Positions 17,509 to 26,514 of a DNA stretch of 64,000 bases are shown piece after piece. The position numbers and the translations under genes are program-made. The stretch lies in assembly GCF_006539185.1 (NCBI RefSeq), contig NZ_BJMN01000016.1, positions 1 to 64,000 on the forward strand, read 5' to 3'. The notes under the pieces are model-generated. The model had not been told where the DNA came from, did no database searches, and saw only the letters and a list, made by a program, of their open reading frames with translations. This stretch comes from Streptomyces gardneri. Lineage in GTDB: Bacteria > Actinomycetota > Actinomycetes > Streptomycetales > Streptomycetaceae. How positions within the stretch are numbered: the first letter of the stretch is position 1; the number at the start of each line of letters is the position of its first letter.

Positions 17509-18696
17509 ATGCGTCGTACTGCGATCCTTGTTCTGTCGGCGGCTCTGGCGTTAAGCGTCATCGCACCCGCGCAGGCCGCCCCCGACGGTACGGCCCCGGG
17601 GCTGGACCGGGCCGCGCTGCGCGCGGCGATCGAGCCGCGTCCGGGTGACAGTGCGGCCGGCGTAGTAGCGGAGGTACACAGGAACGGAGAGATGTGGCGG
17701 GGCGCGTCCGGGGACGTGGTCACCGGCCGGCACATCTCACCGCGCGCGCATTTCAGGATCGGCAGCGTCACCAAGACCATGGAGGCGGTGATCCTGCTCC
17801 AGTTGTCCGCCGAGGGCCGTGTCGACTTGGACGAGAGCGTCCAGCACTATCTGCCCGGCCTGCTGCCGGAGGACCGGTTCAAGGAGCCGATCAGCGTGCG
17901 ACAGCTGCTCGACCACACCAGCGGACTCCCGCAGGACCTGGAGGGCGCGCCGGCCACCACGCCGGACGAGGAGATCGAGCAGCGGCTGGACTACGTCACC
18001 TTCGACGAGGTGATCCGGAAGACCCTCCGCCCCGAAGGCCGGCCGGGGCCGGGACCGCACTTCAGCCCCGGCACTCGTCAGGAGTACAACTCCTTCGGAT
18101 ACCGCATTGCAGGGAAACTCATCGAGGAGATCACCGGGCACTCGTACCAGTACGAGGCAGCCACCCGCATCCTCAGACCGCTGAACATGCGGGACACGCG
18201 ACCCACCTTCCCGAACCGAGCCACCCCCGTGCCCCGGCCGTACCTGCCCGGCTACCTGGAAAGCAACGGCGGCGACCTGGTCGACGTCAACGTGCAAGGC
18301 GGGCTGCCCGCGAGCATGACGGCGACAACGGCGGATCTGGACCGGTTCATAACCGGCTTGTTCGACGGCCGACTGCTGCGCCCGGCGCAGGCCGCCGAAC
18401 TGTTCACGGTGCCGAAGGGCGTCGATGGCAAGCCTCTGCCGTACGTGGACGCCTCCCACTGCAACACGGGTCCTGGCAAGGGCACAGCCTGCTTCAGCGT
18501 GGGGTTGATGTCCACGCCGCTGCCTGACGGGACGCTGCTGTGGGGCAAGACCGGATCGGATCCGGGGTACCGCAGTGGTGTCTTCGCTTCCCGGGATCTC
18601 AGCTTGCGCGCGGTCTATGCGGTGGGTACCGCCGGACCCGTCGACGGCGTCCCTGCGGTCGCCCAACGACTGGCCCTCACGGCCTTCGGCAGCTGA
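17509..18696 (+). CDS. Secreted serine hydrolase (beta-lactamase/DD-peptidase clan)
   Basis: 395 aa. A Sec signal peptide occupies residues 1-23 (MRRTAILVLSAALALSVIAP, then AQAA). The clan's first motif SxxK is SVTK (S86-K89) and the third is KTG (347-349). The second motif, normally YxN, reads YNS (193-195), so the usual Asn is replaced by Ser, which may lower or change activity. Length is normal for family S12 (R61 DD-peptidase, AmpC, esterases). It should act outside the membrane on peptidoglycan or a small ester/amide. A similar lipoprotein follows at 19490-20737 on the other strand, separated by a PKS relic. Confidence 0.88.
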   Translation: MRRTAILVLSAALALSVIAPAQAAPDGTAPGLDRAALRAAIEPRPGDSAAGVVAEVHRNGEMWRGASGDVVTGRHISPRAHFRIGSVTKTMEAVILLQLSAEGRVDLDESVQHYLPGLLPEDRFKEPISVRQLLDHTSGLPQDLEGAPATTPDEEIEQRLDYVTFDEVIRKTLRPEGRPGPGPHFSPGTRQEYNSFGYRIAGKLIEEITGHSYQYEAATRILRPLNMRDTRPTFPNRATPVPRPYLPGYLESNGGDLVDVNVQGGLPASMTATTADLDRFITGLFDGRLLRPAQAAELFTVPKGVDGKPLPYVDASHCNTGPGKGTACFSVGLMSTPLPDGTLLWGKTGSDPGYRSGVFASRDLSLRAVYAVGTAGPVDGVPAVAQRLALTAFGS

Positions 18697-18829
18697 CCAG
18701 CACGGTGAGGCCCGCGGTGCGGTTCACTGTCGTGGCGGGTGGAGGGTCGGTACGAACGGAACCTGGCGGACCTGGCGGACACTGCCGCAGGAACTGCTCC
18801 GTGGTGAGACGGCTGATGGTCCGCCGGTT

Positions 18830-19162
18830 CAGGTGCCTGGGGGTGGGGGAGTCCGCCCTGCTGCCCACCGTCCTCGGATGGATCGGTCCCCACCGCGCCG
18901 TCGACTGGGCCGCGATCCACCCCGGCAGCCCCGCATCATCACCGACACCGACACCGGTCGCGCCCTCGGACTCGACGACTTCGACACCAGACACTCCACC
19001 GCCACCATCTCCGAAGAGGGCAACCTCGGCGGCGTCAGCGTCCTCCGCGTCCTCGAACACGCCCACGCAGAGCCGTCCGAGCACGGCGCCACCAGCGACG
19101 ACATCGCCTACGGTCCCGGCTTCAACTGCGCCGCCCTCCTCGGCACCCGGCACAACCACTGA
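18830..19162 (+). pseudogene. C-terminal relic of a type III polyketide synthase
   Basis: The first part reads LPTVLGWIGPHRAVDWAAIH and PGSP, which recalls the catalytic-His region WAIHPGG of chalcone-synthase-like enzymes. A frameshift near 18930 leads to PRIITDTDTGRALGLDDFDT, then EEGNLGGVSVLRVLEH (the GN catalytic-Asn region) and AYGPGFNCAALL, equal to the GFGPG loop. Only the last third of a ~350-residue enzyme is left, and the catalytic Cys region is gone. Confidence 0.65.
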
Positions 19163-19489
19163 CCACCCACAGGCCGCTGACAGGCGGAATGTAGGAACGA
19201 GACGGAGATGACCGGAGCGGCCGCCCTGGAGGTCAGGGCCGCGCAGCGGCGGATCGTCAGCACCATCACCGTGTCCGGCGTGCTGAACAGCGACGGGCTC
19301 GCCCTGTGGCGCGAGGCCGGCTGCGGGGGACTGGAAGGCCACTGCCGCCGACATCGGCCGGATCTGGAGCTGCTGGAGGTCCCGCACACGATCGACCCGG
19401 CCCCAACAAACGTCGCAGCCCGTGCCAGCCGGCGCCGCTGCAGAGAGCAGCTTGTGCTGGCCCGGAGCCGGCACGAACGCCCCGGGCGG
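19163..19489. other. Gene-free stretch between PKS relic and convergent serine hydrolase
   Basis: An open frame (19208 onward, plus strand) begins MTGAAALEVRAAQRRIVSTI but soon loses protein character and runs antisense through the next gene. I see no recognisable family, RNA or repeat. Confidence 0.3.
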
Positions 19490-20737
19490 TCACTTTCCCT
19501 GTCTGTTGCTGGAGGTATCGCACAGTGCGTGGTCGACGAGGTCGCTGGCGGCCTTGTGCTGCCGGAGCGTTTTATCGAAGTCGTTGAAGCTTGTGGTCAT
19601 GGAGACGGTGACGGTGCGGCTGCCGTCGTCGGTGGCGCCGTTCAGAGTGATGTAGCCGGCTTCGCCTCCTTCGTGGCTCCAGTAGCTGCCGCCGCAGGTC
19701 AGGGGGCGGTTGACCAAGCCGAGGCCGTAGCTTCCGCCGGGCCAGATCGCCTCGAGCTGTTTGGCGACCGGGACGGTGTCCCGCATCTCGGCCATGCGCG
19801 CCTCGGACAGCAGCTTGCCGCCCAGCAGTCCCCGGAAGAAGCGGTTGACGTCCGCCGTGGTGGAGACATAGCCGCCGAGGTCGGGGACGATCTGTTCGGT
19901 GACGTTGGTCCGTTCGCCGGAGGTGAAGACCTGGTAGCCGTCGGCATGTGGGCGACGCAGGGTGGACGTGGTGCCCGGCAGGTAGGTGTGGTTCATGCCG
20001 AGCGGTTTCAGGATCCGGCTCTCGACCTCCTCCTGCCACGGGCGGCTGGTGGCCTTTTCGACGATCATGCCGAGGACGACGTAGCCGGTGTTGGAGTAGC
20101 TCCAGCCGGTGCCGGGCTGGAAGTCCGGGTGGTGCTTCATCGCCCGGGCGACGATCTGTTCGGGGGTGTAGGTGTCGTAGCGGTGCTGGTAGTACTGCTG
20201 TGGGGTGTCGAAGCCGGGAAGGTCGTCGTGGAGGCCGCTGGTGTTCTGCAGGAGCTGGCGCACGGTGATCTTCCGTCCGTCGTTGCCGTTGCCGTCGATC
20301 ACTCCGGGCATCCAGCGGTCCACCATGTCGTCCAGGGACAGCTGGCCCTCGTCGGCCAGCTGCAGGATCACCGTGGCCATGAGTGCCTTGCCGGTGCTGG
20401 CTATCCGGAAGTAGCCGTCGTGGGGCACCGGGCGGTTCGTGCCCGCCACGGCGACGCCGGTGGCGGCAACCAAATCCCGGCCGGAGGCGGTGGTCACGCG
20501 TGCCTGGACGCCGGTGATCCCCAGCGCCTGGAGGGCAGAGGTGTCCCGACGCAGGTCGGCTTGCTGGTAGCTGGGCGGGGACGTGACGGCCGCGCCTTCC
20601 GGGGGCTGGCAAGCTGTGGCCACACCCGCTGTGGCGAGTGCGGCCGCCGCGACGGCCAGCCACCCTCGGCCGATCCGGCGGTGACGCTGCTGGGACGGGC
20701 GGTGCTTCGGCGCGGAGGCCGTAGGTGTGGATCTCAT
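19490..20737 (-). CDS. Serine hydrolase lipoprotein (beta-lactamase/DD-carboxypeptidase clan)
   Basis: 415 aa with ATG at 20737 (an upstream TTG at 20755 is possible). The N-terminus is basic, then LAVAAAALATAGVATAC with a lipobox-like ATAC (C43), so it is likely lipid-anchored outside the membrane. All three S12 motifs are intact: STGK (S114-K117), YSN (214-216) and HEG (355-357). It should hydrolyse D-Ala-D-Ala-type peptides or esters. It diverges from a two-component system with only ~155 bp between the starts, so it may be part of that regulon (cell-wall stress is a reasonable guess). Confidence 0.9.
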   Translation of the reverse strand: MRSTPTASAPKHRPSQQRHRRIGRGWLAVAAAALATAGVATACQPPEGAAVTSPPSYQQADLRRDTSALQALGITGVQARVTTASGRDLVAATGVAVAGTNRPVPHDGYFRIASTGKALMATVILQLADEGQLSLDDMVDRWMPGVIDGNGNDGRKITVRQLLQNTSGLHDDLPGFDTPQQYYQHRYDTYTPEQIVARAMKHHPDFQPGTGWSYSNTGYVVLGMIVEKATSRPWQEEVESRILKPLGMNHTYLPGTTSTLRRPHADGYQVFTSGERTNVTEQIVPDLGGYVSTTADVNRFFRGLLGGKLLSEARMAEMRDTVPVAKQLEAIWPGGSYGLGLVNRPLTCGGSYWSHEGGEAGYITLNGATDDGSRTVTVSMTTSFNDFDKTLRQHKAASDLVDHALCDTSSNRQGK

Positions 20738-20892
20738 GAATCCCACGCTAGGCAAGCGTCGGGTTGCGGGTCGCTACCGTAGGCGGCCGGTTGAAACCTA
20801 CAGCTGGCTGTAGCGCCACAGGGGCGACCGGCACGTACCGTGGCGCGTCGGAGGGCCGCTCCCGGTCCCGTACGGCAGACGAAGGCGAGCCA

Positions 20893-22050
20893 GTGCACGG
20901 TGTGATCGGCAAGGTCCTCGCACGGCTGGTCCGGGCCGGGCGCAGTGGACGCTACCTGCTCGGCACCCTGATGACCGCGACGGTGACGCTTGTGACGGCG
21001 CCGCTCCTGTGCATACCGTCGCTTGCGGCTGCCTGGGCGGAGCGCCACCGCCGGCGCGCCGGTTCACTGCTGGGCCGGCCGGTCGAGCCGCGCCCGCGCG
21101 CCCTGCGCCGCGACCTCGCGTGGCTCGTGACACAGGTGGCCACCGGCCTGCCCGCGGGCCTCTTCGCCCTGCTGTGCCTGGGCAATCTGCTTCTCATCCT
21201 TGGCATCACCGTGGCGTGGTGGGCGTTTCCTGTATCGGATCCGCCACGGCTGCCGCTGCTCGGTGTCCGTATCGACAGCTGGGCCCTCGCGCTGACGATC
21301 AGTCTGGCGCAGTTCCTGCTCCTTGGGGTGCTGGCGACCATCGCCCTGCCACCGCTCGCCCGGGTGCACGCGCGATGCTGCCTAGCAGTCCTGGCACCAT
21401 CTTCCGCGGAACAGCTGGCCACGCGCGTCACCGAACTCACCCGGACGCGCACAGGCGTCCTACAGGCACACGGCGCGGAACTTCGCCGGATCGAACGCGA
21501 CCTGCACGACGGCACCCAGGCCCGGCTGGTGGCCATCGCCATGCGGCTTGCCGTAGCCGGGGAGAGCTTTTCCCAGGACCCCGACGCGGCCGCTGCGCTC
21601 GTACGGCAAGCCCAGGCCGAGACCGAGGAGGCCATGACCGAGCTGCGCTCCGTCATCCGCACCATCTACCCACCGGTCCTGGCCGACATGGGCCTCGGCG
21701 GCGCGCTCAGCGCTCTGGCCACCAGGGCCGGCGTGCCGACCCGCATCGGCATCGGCGAGCTCGGTGAAGTCCCTGCCGCGGTCGAAGCGGTCGCCTACTT
21801 CGCCGTCACCGAGGCGCTGGCGAACATCGCCCGGCACAGCCGAGCCACCAAGGCCGCCGTCCACGTCACCCGCAACGGCGCGATGCTGTCCGCAGAGATC
21901 ACCGACGACGGGACCGGCGGGGCGGACACATCTCGAGGCAGCGGCCTGGACGGAATTCGCCGCCGCGCCGCCGCCCTGGACGGCACTATGAAGATCAGCA
22001 GCCCGCCGGGCGGGCCGACCACCATCACCGTGGAGCTGCCTTGCGTGTAG
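20893..22050 (+). CDS. Sensor histidine kinase (HisKA_3, NarL/DesK type)
   Basis: 385 aa. GTG at 20893 with GAAGGCGAG is preferred over the longer open frame from 20764. Four or so transmembrane helices occupy residues 22-45, 80-112 and 130-155, with no large external sensor loop. The phosphoacceptor motif is ERDLHDGTQ (H205), followed by the HATPase domain with TEALANIARHS (N311), DDGTGG (338-343) and SGLDGIRRR. The gene overlaps the response regulator by 10 bp. Intramembrane sensing is expected; the signal may be the cell envelope, given the divergent serine hydrolase. Confidence 0.93.
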   Translation: MHGVIGKVLARLVRAGRSGRYLLGTLMTATVTLVTAPLLCIPSLAAAWAERHRRRAGSLLGRPVEPRPRALRRDLAWLVTQVATGLPAGLFALLCLGNLLLILGITVAWWAFPVSDPPRLPLLGVRIDSWALALTISLAQFLLLGVLATIALPPLARVHARCCLAVLAPSSAEQLATRVTELTRTRTGVLQAHGAELRRIERDLHDGTQARLVAIAMRLAVAGESFSQDPDAAAALVRQAQAETEEAMTELRSVIRTIYPPVLADMGLGGALSALATRAGVPTRIGIGELGEVPAAVEAVAYFAVTEALANIARHSRATKAAVHVTRNGAMLSAEITDDGTGGADTSRGSGLDGIRRRAAALDGTMKISSPPGGPTTITVELPCV

Positions 22051-22706
22051 TCATCGCCGAGGACAACGTCCTGCTGTCCTCCGGACTCGAACTCCTGCTG
22101 GAATCCCAGGGCATCGAGGTTGCCGCGATCACGGATGACGCCCCCGGCTTCATGGCCGCCGTCGACACCCACCGCCCGGACGTCACCATCGTGGACGTGC
22201 GGCTGCCCCCGACCTTCCGCGACGAGGGTATCCGCGCCGCCCTCCGGGCCCGCCGCGACCGCCCTGGACTTCCCGTCCTGGTCCTGTCTCAGTACGTCGA
22301 GCAGGAATACGCCGGCCGCCTCCTCTCCGACACCCGCGGCGGCATCGGCTATCTCCTCAAAGACCGGGTGAGCCGTATCGCAGAGTTCACCGACGCACTG
22401 CGTCGCGTGGCCGCCGGCGGCACCGCAATGGACCCCGAGGTCATAGCCCAGCTCCTCGCCGTCCGCAGCGATCCCGTCGACGCCCTCACCCCCCGCGAAC
22501 GCGAGGTCCTGGCTCTGATGGCCGAAGGGCACGACAACGCCACCATCGCCCAGCAGCTCTTCATCACCGACAACGCCGTCCACAAACACATCGGCAGCGT
22601 CTTCCTCAAACTCGGCCTGTCGGTCGGCGACAGCGGCCATCGCCGAGTCCGCGCCGTCCTGGCCTACCTCCGCCGCCACGGCGGCATCGAACCCAGCCCC
22701 TGTTGA
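22041..22706 (+). CDS. NarL/LuxR-type response regulator
   Basis: 221 aa from a TTG that overlaps the kinase end by 10 bp, implying translational coupling. Receiver domain with E7/D8 and phospho-accepting D52 (TIVDVRLPP), then a C-terminal LuxR helix-turn-helix (ALTPREREVLALMAEGHDNA, TDNAVHKHIGSVF, about 147-195). It is the partner of the kinase and probably controls the divergent lipoprotein gene. The receiver loop EQEYAGRLLSDTRGGIGYLL is typical of the streptomycete branch. Confidence 0.93.
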   Translation: MRVVIAEDNVLLSSGLELLLESQGIEVAAITDDAPGFMAAVDTHRPDVTIVDVRLPPTFRDEGIRAALRARRDRPGLPVLVLSQYVEQEYAGRLLSDTRGGIGYLLKDRVSRIAEFTDALRRVAAGGTAMDPEVIAQLLAVRSDPVDALTPREREVLALMAEGHDNATIAQQLFITDNAVHKHIGSVFLKLGLSVGDSGHRRVRAVLAYLRRHGGIEPSPC

Positions 22707-23159
22707 GTAGTCGACCGGAGTCCAGGAACGCGGCTTGGGCCTGGCGAGGAGGTCACGGCCGGGCCCAGGAACGATCACCCGCTCCTACGGCAGAGCGCGA
22801 CGGGGGCGGGGCTGTTTGGGACCAGGTGGTCCCTTCGGGTTGCCGCATGTCGTCGGTGAGCAGGTGTGCGAGGAGGTGTTTGGTGGTGCGTTCGCTGAGG
22901 AGTTGGCGGTGTCGAAGAGGCGTAGGTGTTCGTGAACGGGCAGGGAGAGGGCGACGGCGCTGCGTTCCTCGCCGGCCTCAACACGACCGGCCTGTCCCGC
23001 TTCATCAACGCCGCCACGTCTACCTGGTGCGCCGGATCTCGGCGGTGGTGTGCGGGCTCAGGCCCGCGTACTGCGCGGCTTCAGCATCGTTTTCTGGAAG
23101 AGCCGACGTTGGGGAGCGGCTTCCAAGACCTGACAGTGAGTCACCGTGCGAAGTCCGTT
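22707..23159. other. Gene-poor stretch with scrambled remnants
   Basis: On the minus strand short pieces such as LPVHEHLRLFDTA and LLSERTTKHLLAHLLTDDMR appear in different frames, as if an older gene had been broken by indels. I cannot name it. No intact frame, RNA gene or repeat was seen. Confidence 0.3.
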
Positions 23160-23345
23160 GGACTAGGGACTGTCTGATGAGTAATCATCTGCGGGTTCGC
23201 GCGTGGTGCGGGGTCGGCCGGTGGCGCCAGGCGGGACGCGGATCCCGTCGAGGACCTGGCCGAATGCGATGGCGTCATGGGTGGTGCCGGGTGTGAGCAC
23301 GATCGACAGAGGCAGACCCCAGCACCGACGGTGTGCACCGGCGGC
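23160..23345 (-). pseudogene. Internal fragment of an IS5-family transposase
   Basis: The minus strand reads GAHRRCWGLPLSIVLTPGTT, then HDAIAFGQVLDGIRVP and a GRPRT segment. This is the block around the second catalytic Asp of IS5-type transposases, without N- or C-terminal parts. The family order fits, but the catalytic residues cannot all be assigned. Confidence 0.5.
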
Positions 23346-23732
23346 CTGGTGGCGCTGGCCGCCCAGTACGGGAAGCGAACCGCTGTTCGCTGCGACTGAG
23401 AGGACCGTGGGCTATTGGGATCGGTCCCGCAAAACGCGGATGACCGTGTTAAGGACCGCATATTCGAACAAGCTGCGCGCCGCAATAGGCAATGGCTCGT
23501 TAGGGGCTGTCCAGTAGGGACTTCGCTTGACCCTCCCTACCCCTACGGGCGAGTTCTGACGCGCACCGCTGCATGATGCCAGCCGCCTCGGCTGGATCCG
23601 ACCGGAGCACGCTATAGATGTAGAACGTCCTGCACCGCCGCGAGCGTGGGCAGAAAGCCATGTGCCGTTTCCTCCCCCTTGCCCAAGGGCGAGCGTTAAC
23701 AGTGCAGTTGTCAATGAATCCGACCCTCCAGC
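23346..23732. other. Gene-free stretch before a membrane-protein relic
   Basis: No convincing frame on either strand. It holds probable IS-flank sequence (GGGGCTGTCCAGTAGGGAC near 23505) and, at the 3' end, the leader of the next gene. Nothing else was recognised. Confidence 0.3.
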
Positions 23733-24486
23733 ATGATCGCCACCATGGCCTCCATACATAAGTTCTACGACCGCCGGGTCTCCCTCGTTCTCGGTACCGG
23801 CGCACTTGTCGTGCACCGCGTCTCGGAGGATCGGCTCGTCATCCCCCTCGCGGTCATCGCCGAGGTCCACCGCCCCGAACCCCGCTCCCTCGACCTCCTG
23901 CTGACCGACGGGGAAGGCCAACACATCGACTGCATCGACTCGGACGCGATGGCCGAGTTCGCCGCCACGCTGCCCCGCGCCCTGCCCGAGCAGCGGGACC
24001 CGGGCGGCAGCGCCCGAATCATCGGGCCCGGCGCCAAGGGCAGCCGGTGGGACCCGGACTTCACGGCCGTCGTACTCTGCCTCCTCGCCTACGTCGGCTA
24101 CACGGTCTGGGTCGGCTTCGCGTACGAATGGCGGGTCCTCGGTCCGATCGCCGGCGCTCTTCCCCTCCTGCTGGGCGGGGTGCTCTGTTTCGTGACCGGG
24201 TCGGAGGTTTACGACCGGCGCAAGCTGGCCCGGCGCGGTGTCGTGGTGGAGGCTGAGGACATCGGGCGGAGGATTCCCATGTACTACCTCAACGACGCCG
24301 ACGGGGTCCCGCACCTCTTCGACAGCCGCTCCAATACGCCCACCATCCGCATCATCTGCGATCCCCGCAGGCCGCACTCCGGGTTCGAGGAGATGCCACG
24401 GGATCCGGAAGGTGACCCTGCGCCTGACCGCCGGAGGCCTCCTCCTCTGGCTCGGCGGATGGCTGGCCTTCGGGCTGCTCGGGTGA
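23733..24486 (+). pseudogene. Two-TM membrane protein with frameshifted 3' end
   Basis: ATG at 23733 or 23745 (MASIHKFYDRRVSLVLGTGA). The N-terminal ~95 residues look like a PH-like beta domain, followed by a helical hairpin (TAVVLCLLAYVGYTVWVGFA, GALPLLLGGVLCFVTG) and a cytoplasmic part. Near 24402 the frame breaks; the proper ending, LRLTAGGLLLWLGGWLAFGL, is in the next frame and stops at 24486. A degenerate copy at 33153-33423 keeps 8 extra bases (CCGCGCTG) at exactly this point, which restores the frame, so this copy has an 8-bp deletion. Unshifted, the frame runs on to 24635 over the neighbouring gene. Function unknown. Confidence 0.7.
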
Positions 24487-24508
24487 GCGCTGTCATGGGC
24501 CGCAGGAG

Positions 24509-25033
24509 TCACGCGAACGATGGCCACCGATCGGCGGCCCACTCCCGCCAGCCCGCCCAGCCGGGCGGCAGGGCGGCGGCCCCGTGCCCCTCCAGCTCCG
24601 CCGCGTCGGGCTCCTCAAAGTGCGCCCGCCCGTGAAGGATGTCGCGCTCGGTCATGGGCAACGTCTCCTCGGGGGTGGTCGCCCAGCGATGTGCGATGCG
24701 GGTGCGCTGGGTCGCATCGTCCACCGGCAGGTAGACCATGCGGAAGCACGAGCCCTCGGCTTCCACCAGCCAGCGGATCGCAGACCGTTCGGCCTGTGAC
24801 CAGCAGCCGTAGTCGAGGACGACGCTGGTGCCCAGTCTGACCGCCTCCAAAGCGAGCCAGAGCATGCGCCCCTCCAGCACGTCGCGCTTCCCGTCCGCCT
24901 CCGCTTCTCCGAACAGGGGAATCATCCAATCGTCGGGTGTCAGGCGCAGGGCGCCGTACTCCGTGGCGAGCTGCCGAGCTCTCGTGGTCTTGCCGGCCCC
25001 TGGCAGGCCGACCATCAGGAACAACGTGGTCAC
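24509..25033 (-). CDS. P-loop ATPase / small kinase-like protein
   Basis: 174 aa from GTG at 25033 (a second GTG at 25069 is possible). The Walker A motif sits at the very N-terminus (FLMVGLPGAGKTTRARQLA), then TPDDWMIPLF, LGTSVVLDYGCWSQAERSAI (Walker B-like) and VYLPVDDATQRTRIAHRW, the pattern of the zeta-toxin/nucleotide-kinase-like AAA_33 family. These phosphorylate small molecules or antibiotics (chloramphenicol phosphotransferase is a relative). The substrate is unknown. The 3' end is overlapped by the unshifted frame of the convergent membrane-protein relic. Confidence 0.82.
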   Translation of the reverse strand: MTTLFLMVGLPGAGKTTRARQLATEYGALRLTPDDWMIPLFGEAEADGKRDVLEGRMLWLALEAVRLGTSVVLDYGCWSQAERSAIRWLVEAEGSCFRMVYLPVDDATQRTRIAHRWATTPEETLPMTERDILHGRAHFEEPDAAELEGHGAAALPPGWAGWREWAADRWPSFA

Positions 25034-25105
25034 GCCCAGATCGTGGCAGGAAGCCAATCGGACGACCACCGCTTTGTCTGCCTGACCACGGGCGCGCCCA
25101 GCCCA

Positions 25106-25750
25106 TCAACGGGCGTGGGCCGATGGAACCCTGGTCTGCTGCTGCAGGGTGCGGGTCCAGGTGTCCATGAACCCGGCGGCGCCGTGCTCGTCGCCGGGAA
25201 TGCGGAAGAGGTACGGGTCAGCTGCGAGCTGCTCCACGAGGGGTTCGTACAGCTCGTCCAGCATGCCGCCGAGGCAGGCCGTCAGACCTTCGGTGAACTG
25301 GCGGGGCGTAGGGCTGAGCGAGACGATTCGGTCCAAGACCGGGCCCAGGCCGCGTTCGTCGAGTGGTGCCCGCATCGCGGCCACCCTGGGAGTGTCCGGC
25401 ATGAACAAGCCGTGCAGCATGTAGATCGCGTAGAACGACGGCAGGCCGATCAGTACCGTTCGCGCCCTCACCAGCTCCTCGTCGCCGGCCCGCTGCACCT
25501 GCTCCAGCCCATCCATCTCATCGAGCAGCTCCCACGGCACCGCCGGCGCCTCGCCGCGCTCGGCCGCGCCCAGCATCTGCGCCCAGTCCTCGGGCGTCAG
25601 GCCGAACATGCCGAGCGAGGCGAATCCCTCAGCCCATGCCTCGGCCCCGACCTGCTGAGGCCCCAACCCGAGCGCCGCGACCAAGCGCACCAGCCCCTCG
25701 CTGCCAGGCCCCACAGGGAGCTCCTCATCCGCCAGGAGCGCCGCTCTCAC
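25106..25750 (-). CDS. Hypothetical soluble protein
   Basis: 214 aa from GTG at 25750. Helical and acidic, with segments LTPEDWAQMLGAAERGEAPA, LPSFYAIYMLHGLFMPDTPR and TACLGGMLDELYEPLVEQLA. No motif or family recognised. About 70 bp upstream of the P-loop gene on the same strand, so the two may be co-transcribed. Confidence 0.6.
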   Translation of the reverse strand: MRAALLADEELPVGPGSEGLVRLVAALGLGPQQVGAEAWAEGFASLGMFGLTPEDWAQMLGAAERGEAPAVPWELLDEMDGLEQVQRAGDEELVRARTVLIGLPSFYAIYMLHGLFMPDTPRVAAMRAPLDERGLGPVLDRIVSLSPTPRQFTEGLTACLGGMLDELYEPLVEQLAADPYLFRIPGDEHGAAGFMDTWTRTLQQQTRVPSAHAR

Positions 25751-25867
25751 CGCCGCAGGGTGTGCACCGACCCGCGATACGGCCGGACAGCGAGCATCTG
25801 ACCAGCCACCGCATGTGCCGGGCAGGGTCGGTGATCACGTGGAAGCCGGAGCGTACCTCCCATTTGT

Positions 25868-25910
25868 CATTCCTAGGATCCCTAGGTTAAAACTAGAGGT
25901 CTTAGGAATG
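25868..25910. promoter_or_regulatory. TetR operator upstream of TetR-hydrolase pair
   Basis: CATTCCTA (25868-25875) and TAGGAATG (25903-25910) are exact complements flanking an AT-rich core with an inner CCTAGG palindrome. It lies 10 bp before the TetR ATG and touches its GGGGAGAG ribosome site, so binding would block both transcription and ribosome access. Confidence 0.6.
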
Positions 25911-25920
25911 GGGAGAGTGC

Positions 25921-26514
25921 ATGGCGCGGGCAGGGCTGACGGCGGAGCGGGTGACGATCGCGGGCGCCGAGCTGGCGGACGAGGTCGGGCTCGACCAGGT
26001 GACCATGTCGCAGGTGGCGCGACGGCTGGGCGTGAAGGACGCGAGTCTCTACACGCATGTCCGAGGTCTCGAGGATCTGCGCGGACGGATTGCGCTGCTG
26101 GCGGCGGACGAGAAGACCATCCGCATCGCGGAGGCGACTTCCGGACGGGCGGGCAAGGACGCGCTGGTCGCGTTTGCCGACGCATGGCGGGAGTACGCCC
26201 ACACGCATCCGGGCCGCTACACGGCGACGCAGACTCCGATCCGTATCGACCCTGAACTGGCCGCGAAGGCGCCCGGACCACGGCGCGCGGTCGAGCTCAC
26301 CTACGGCATGCTGCGTGGCTACGGACTGACCGAGCCCGACCTGACCGACGCGGTCCGGTTGCTGCGCAGCACGTTCCACGGCTTCGTCGCCTTGGAGGCC
26401 GCAGGCGGGTTCGCACACGAGCGTTCGCCGCGGCAGTCCTGGGTCCGCGCCCTCGACGCCCTCCACACCCTCCTGGAGCACTGGCCCCCGGCCCGAGAAG
26501 GAGACTCCGCATGA
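25921..26514 (+). CDS. TetR family regulator (WHG C-terminal domain)
   Basis: 197 aa. Helix-turn-helix DQVTMSQVARRLGVKDASLY near residues 25-45 and a C-terminal ligand domain with LRSTFHGFVALEAAGGF, the WHG-type signature. The stop overlaps the next start (ATGA), so the hydrolase is translationally coupled. An operator sits directly upstream, indicating autoregulation of the pair. It is a paralogue of the regulator at 38526-39089. Confidence 0.92.
   Translation: MARAGLTAERVTIAGAELADEVGLDQVTMSQVARRLGVKDASLYTHVRGLEDLRGRIALLAADEKTIRIAEATSGRAGKDALVAFADAWREYAHTHPGRYTATQTPIRIDPELAAKAPGPRRAVELTYGMLRGYGLTEPDLTDAVRLLRSTFHGFVALEAAGGFAHERSPRQSWVRALDALHTLLEHWPPAREGDSA

Noticed and set aside
19208..20782. 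524-residue plus-strand frame opposite the lipoprotein gene
   Set aside because: Antisense to a gene with all catalytic motifs; no motifs of its own.
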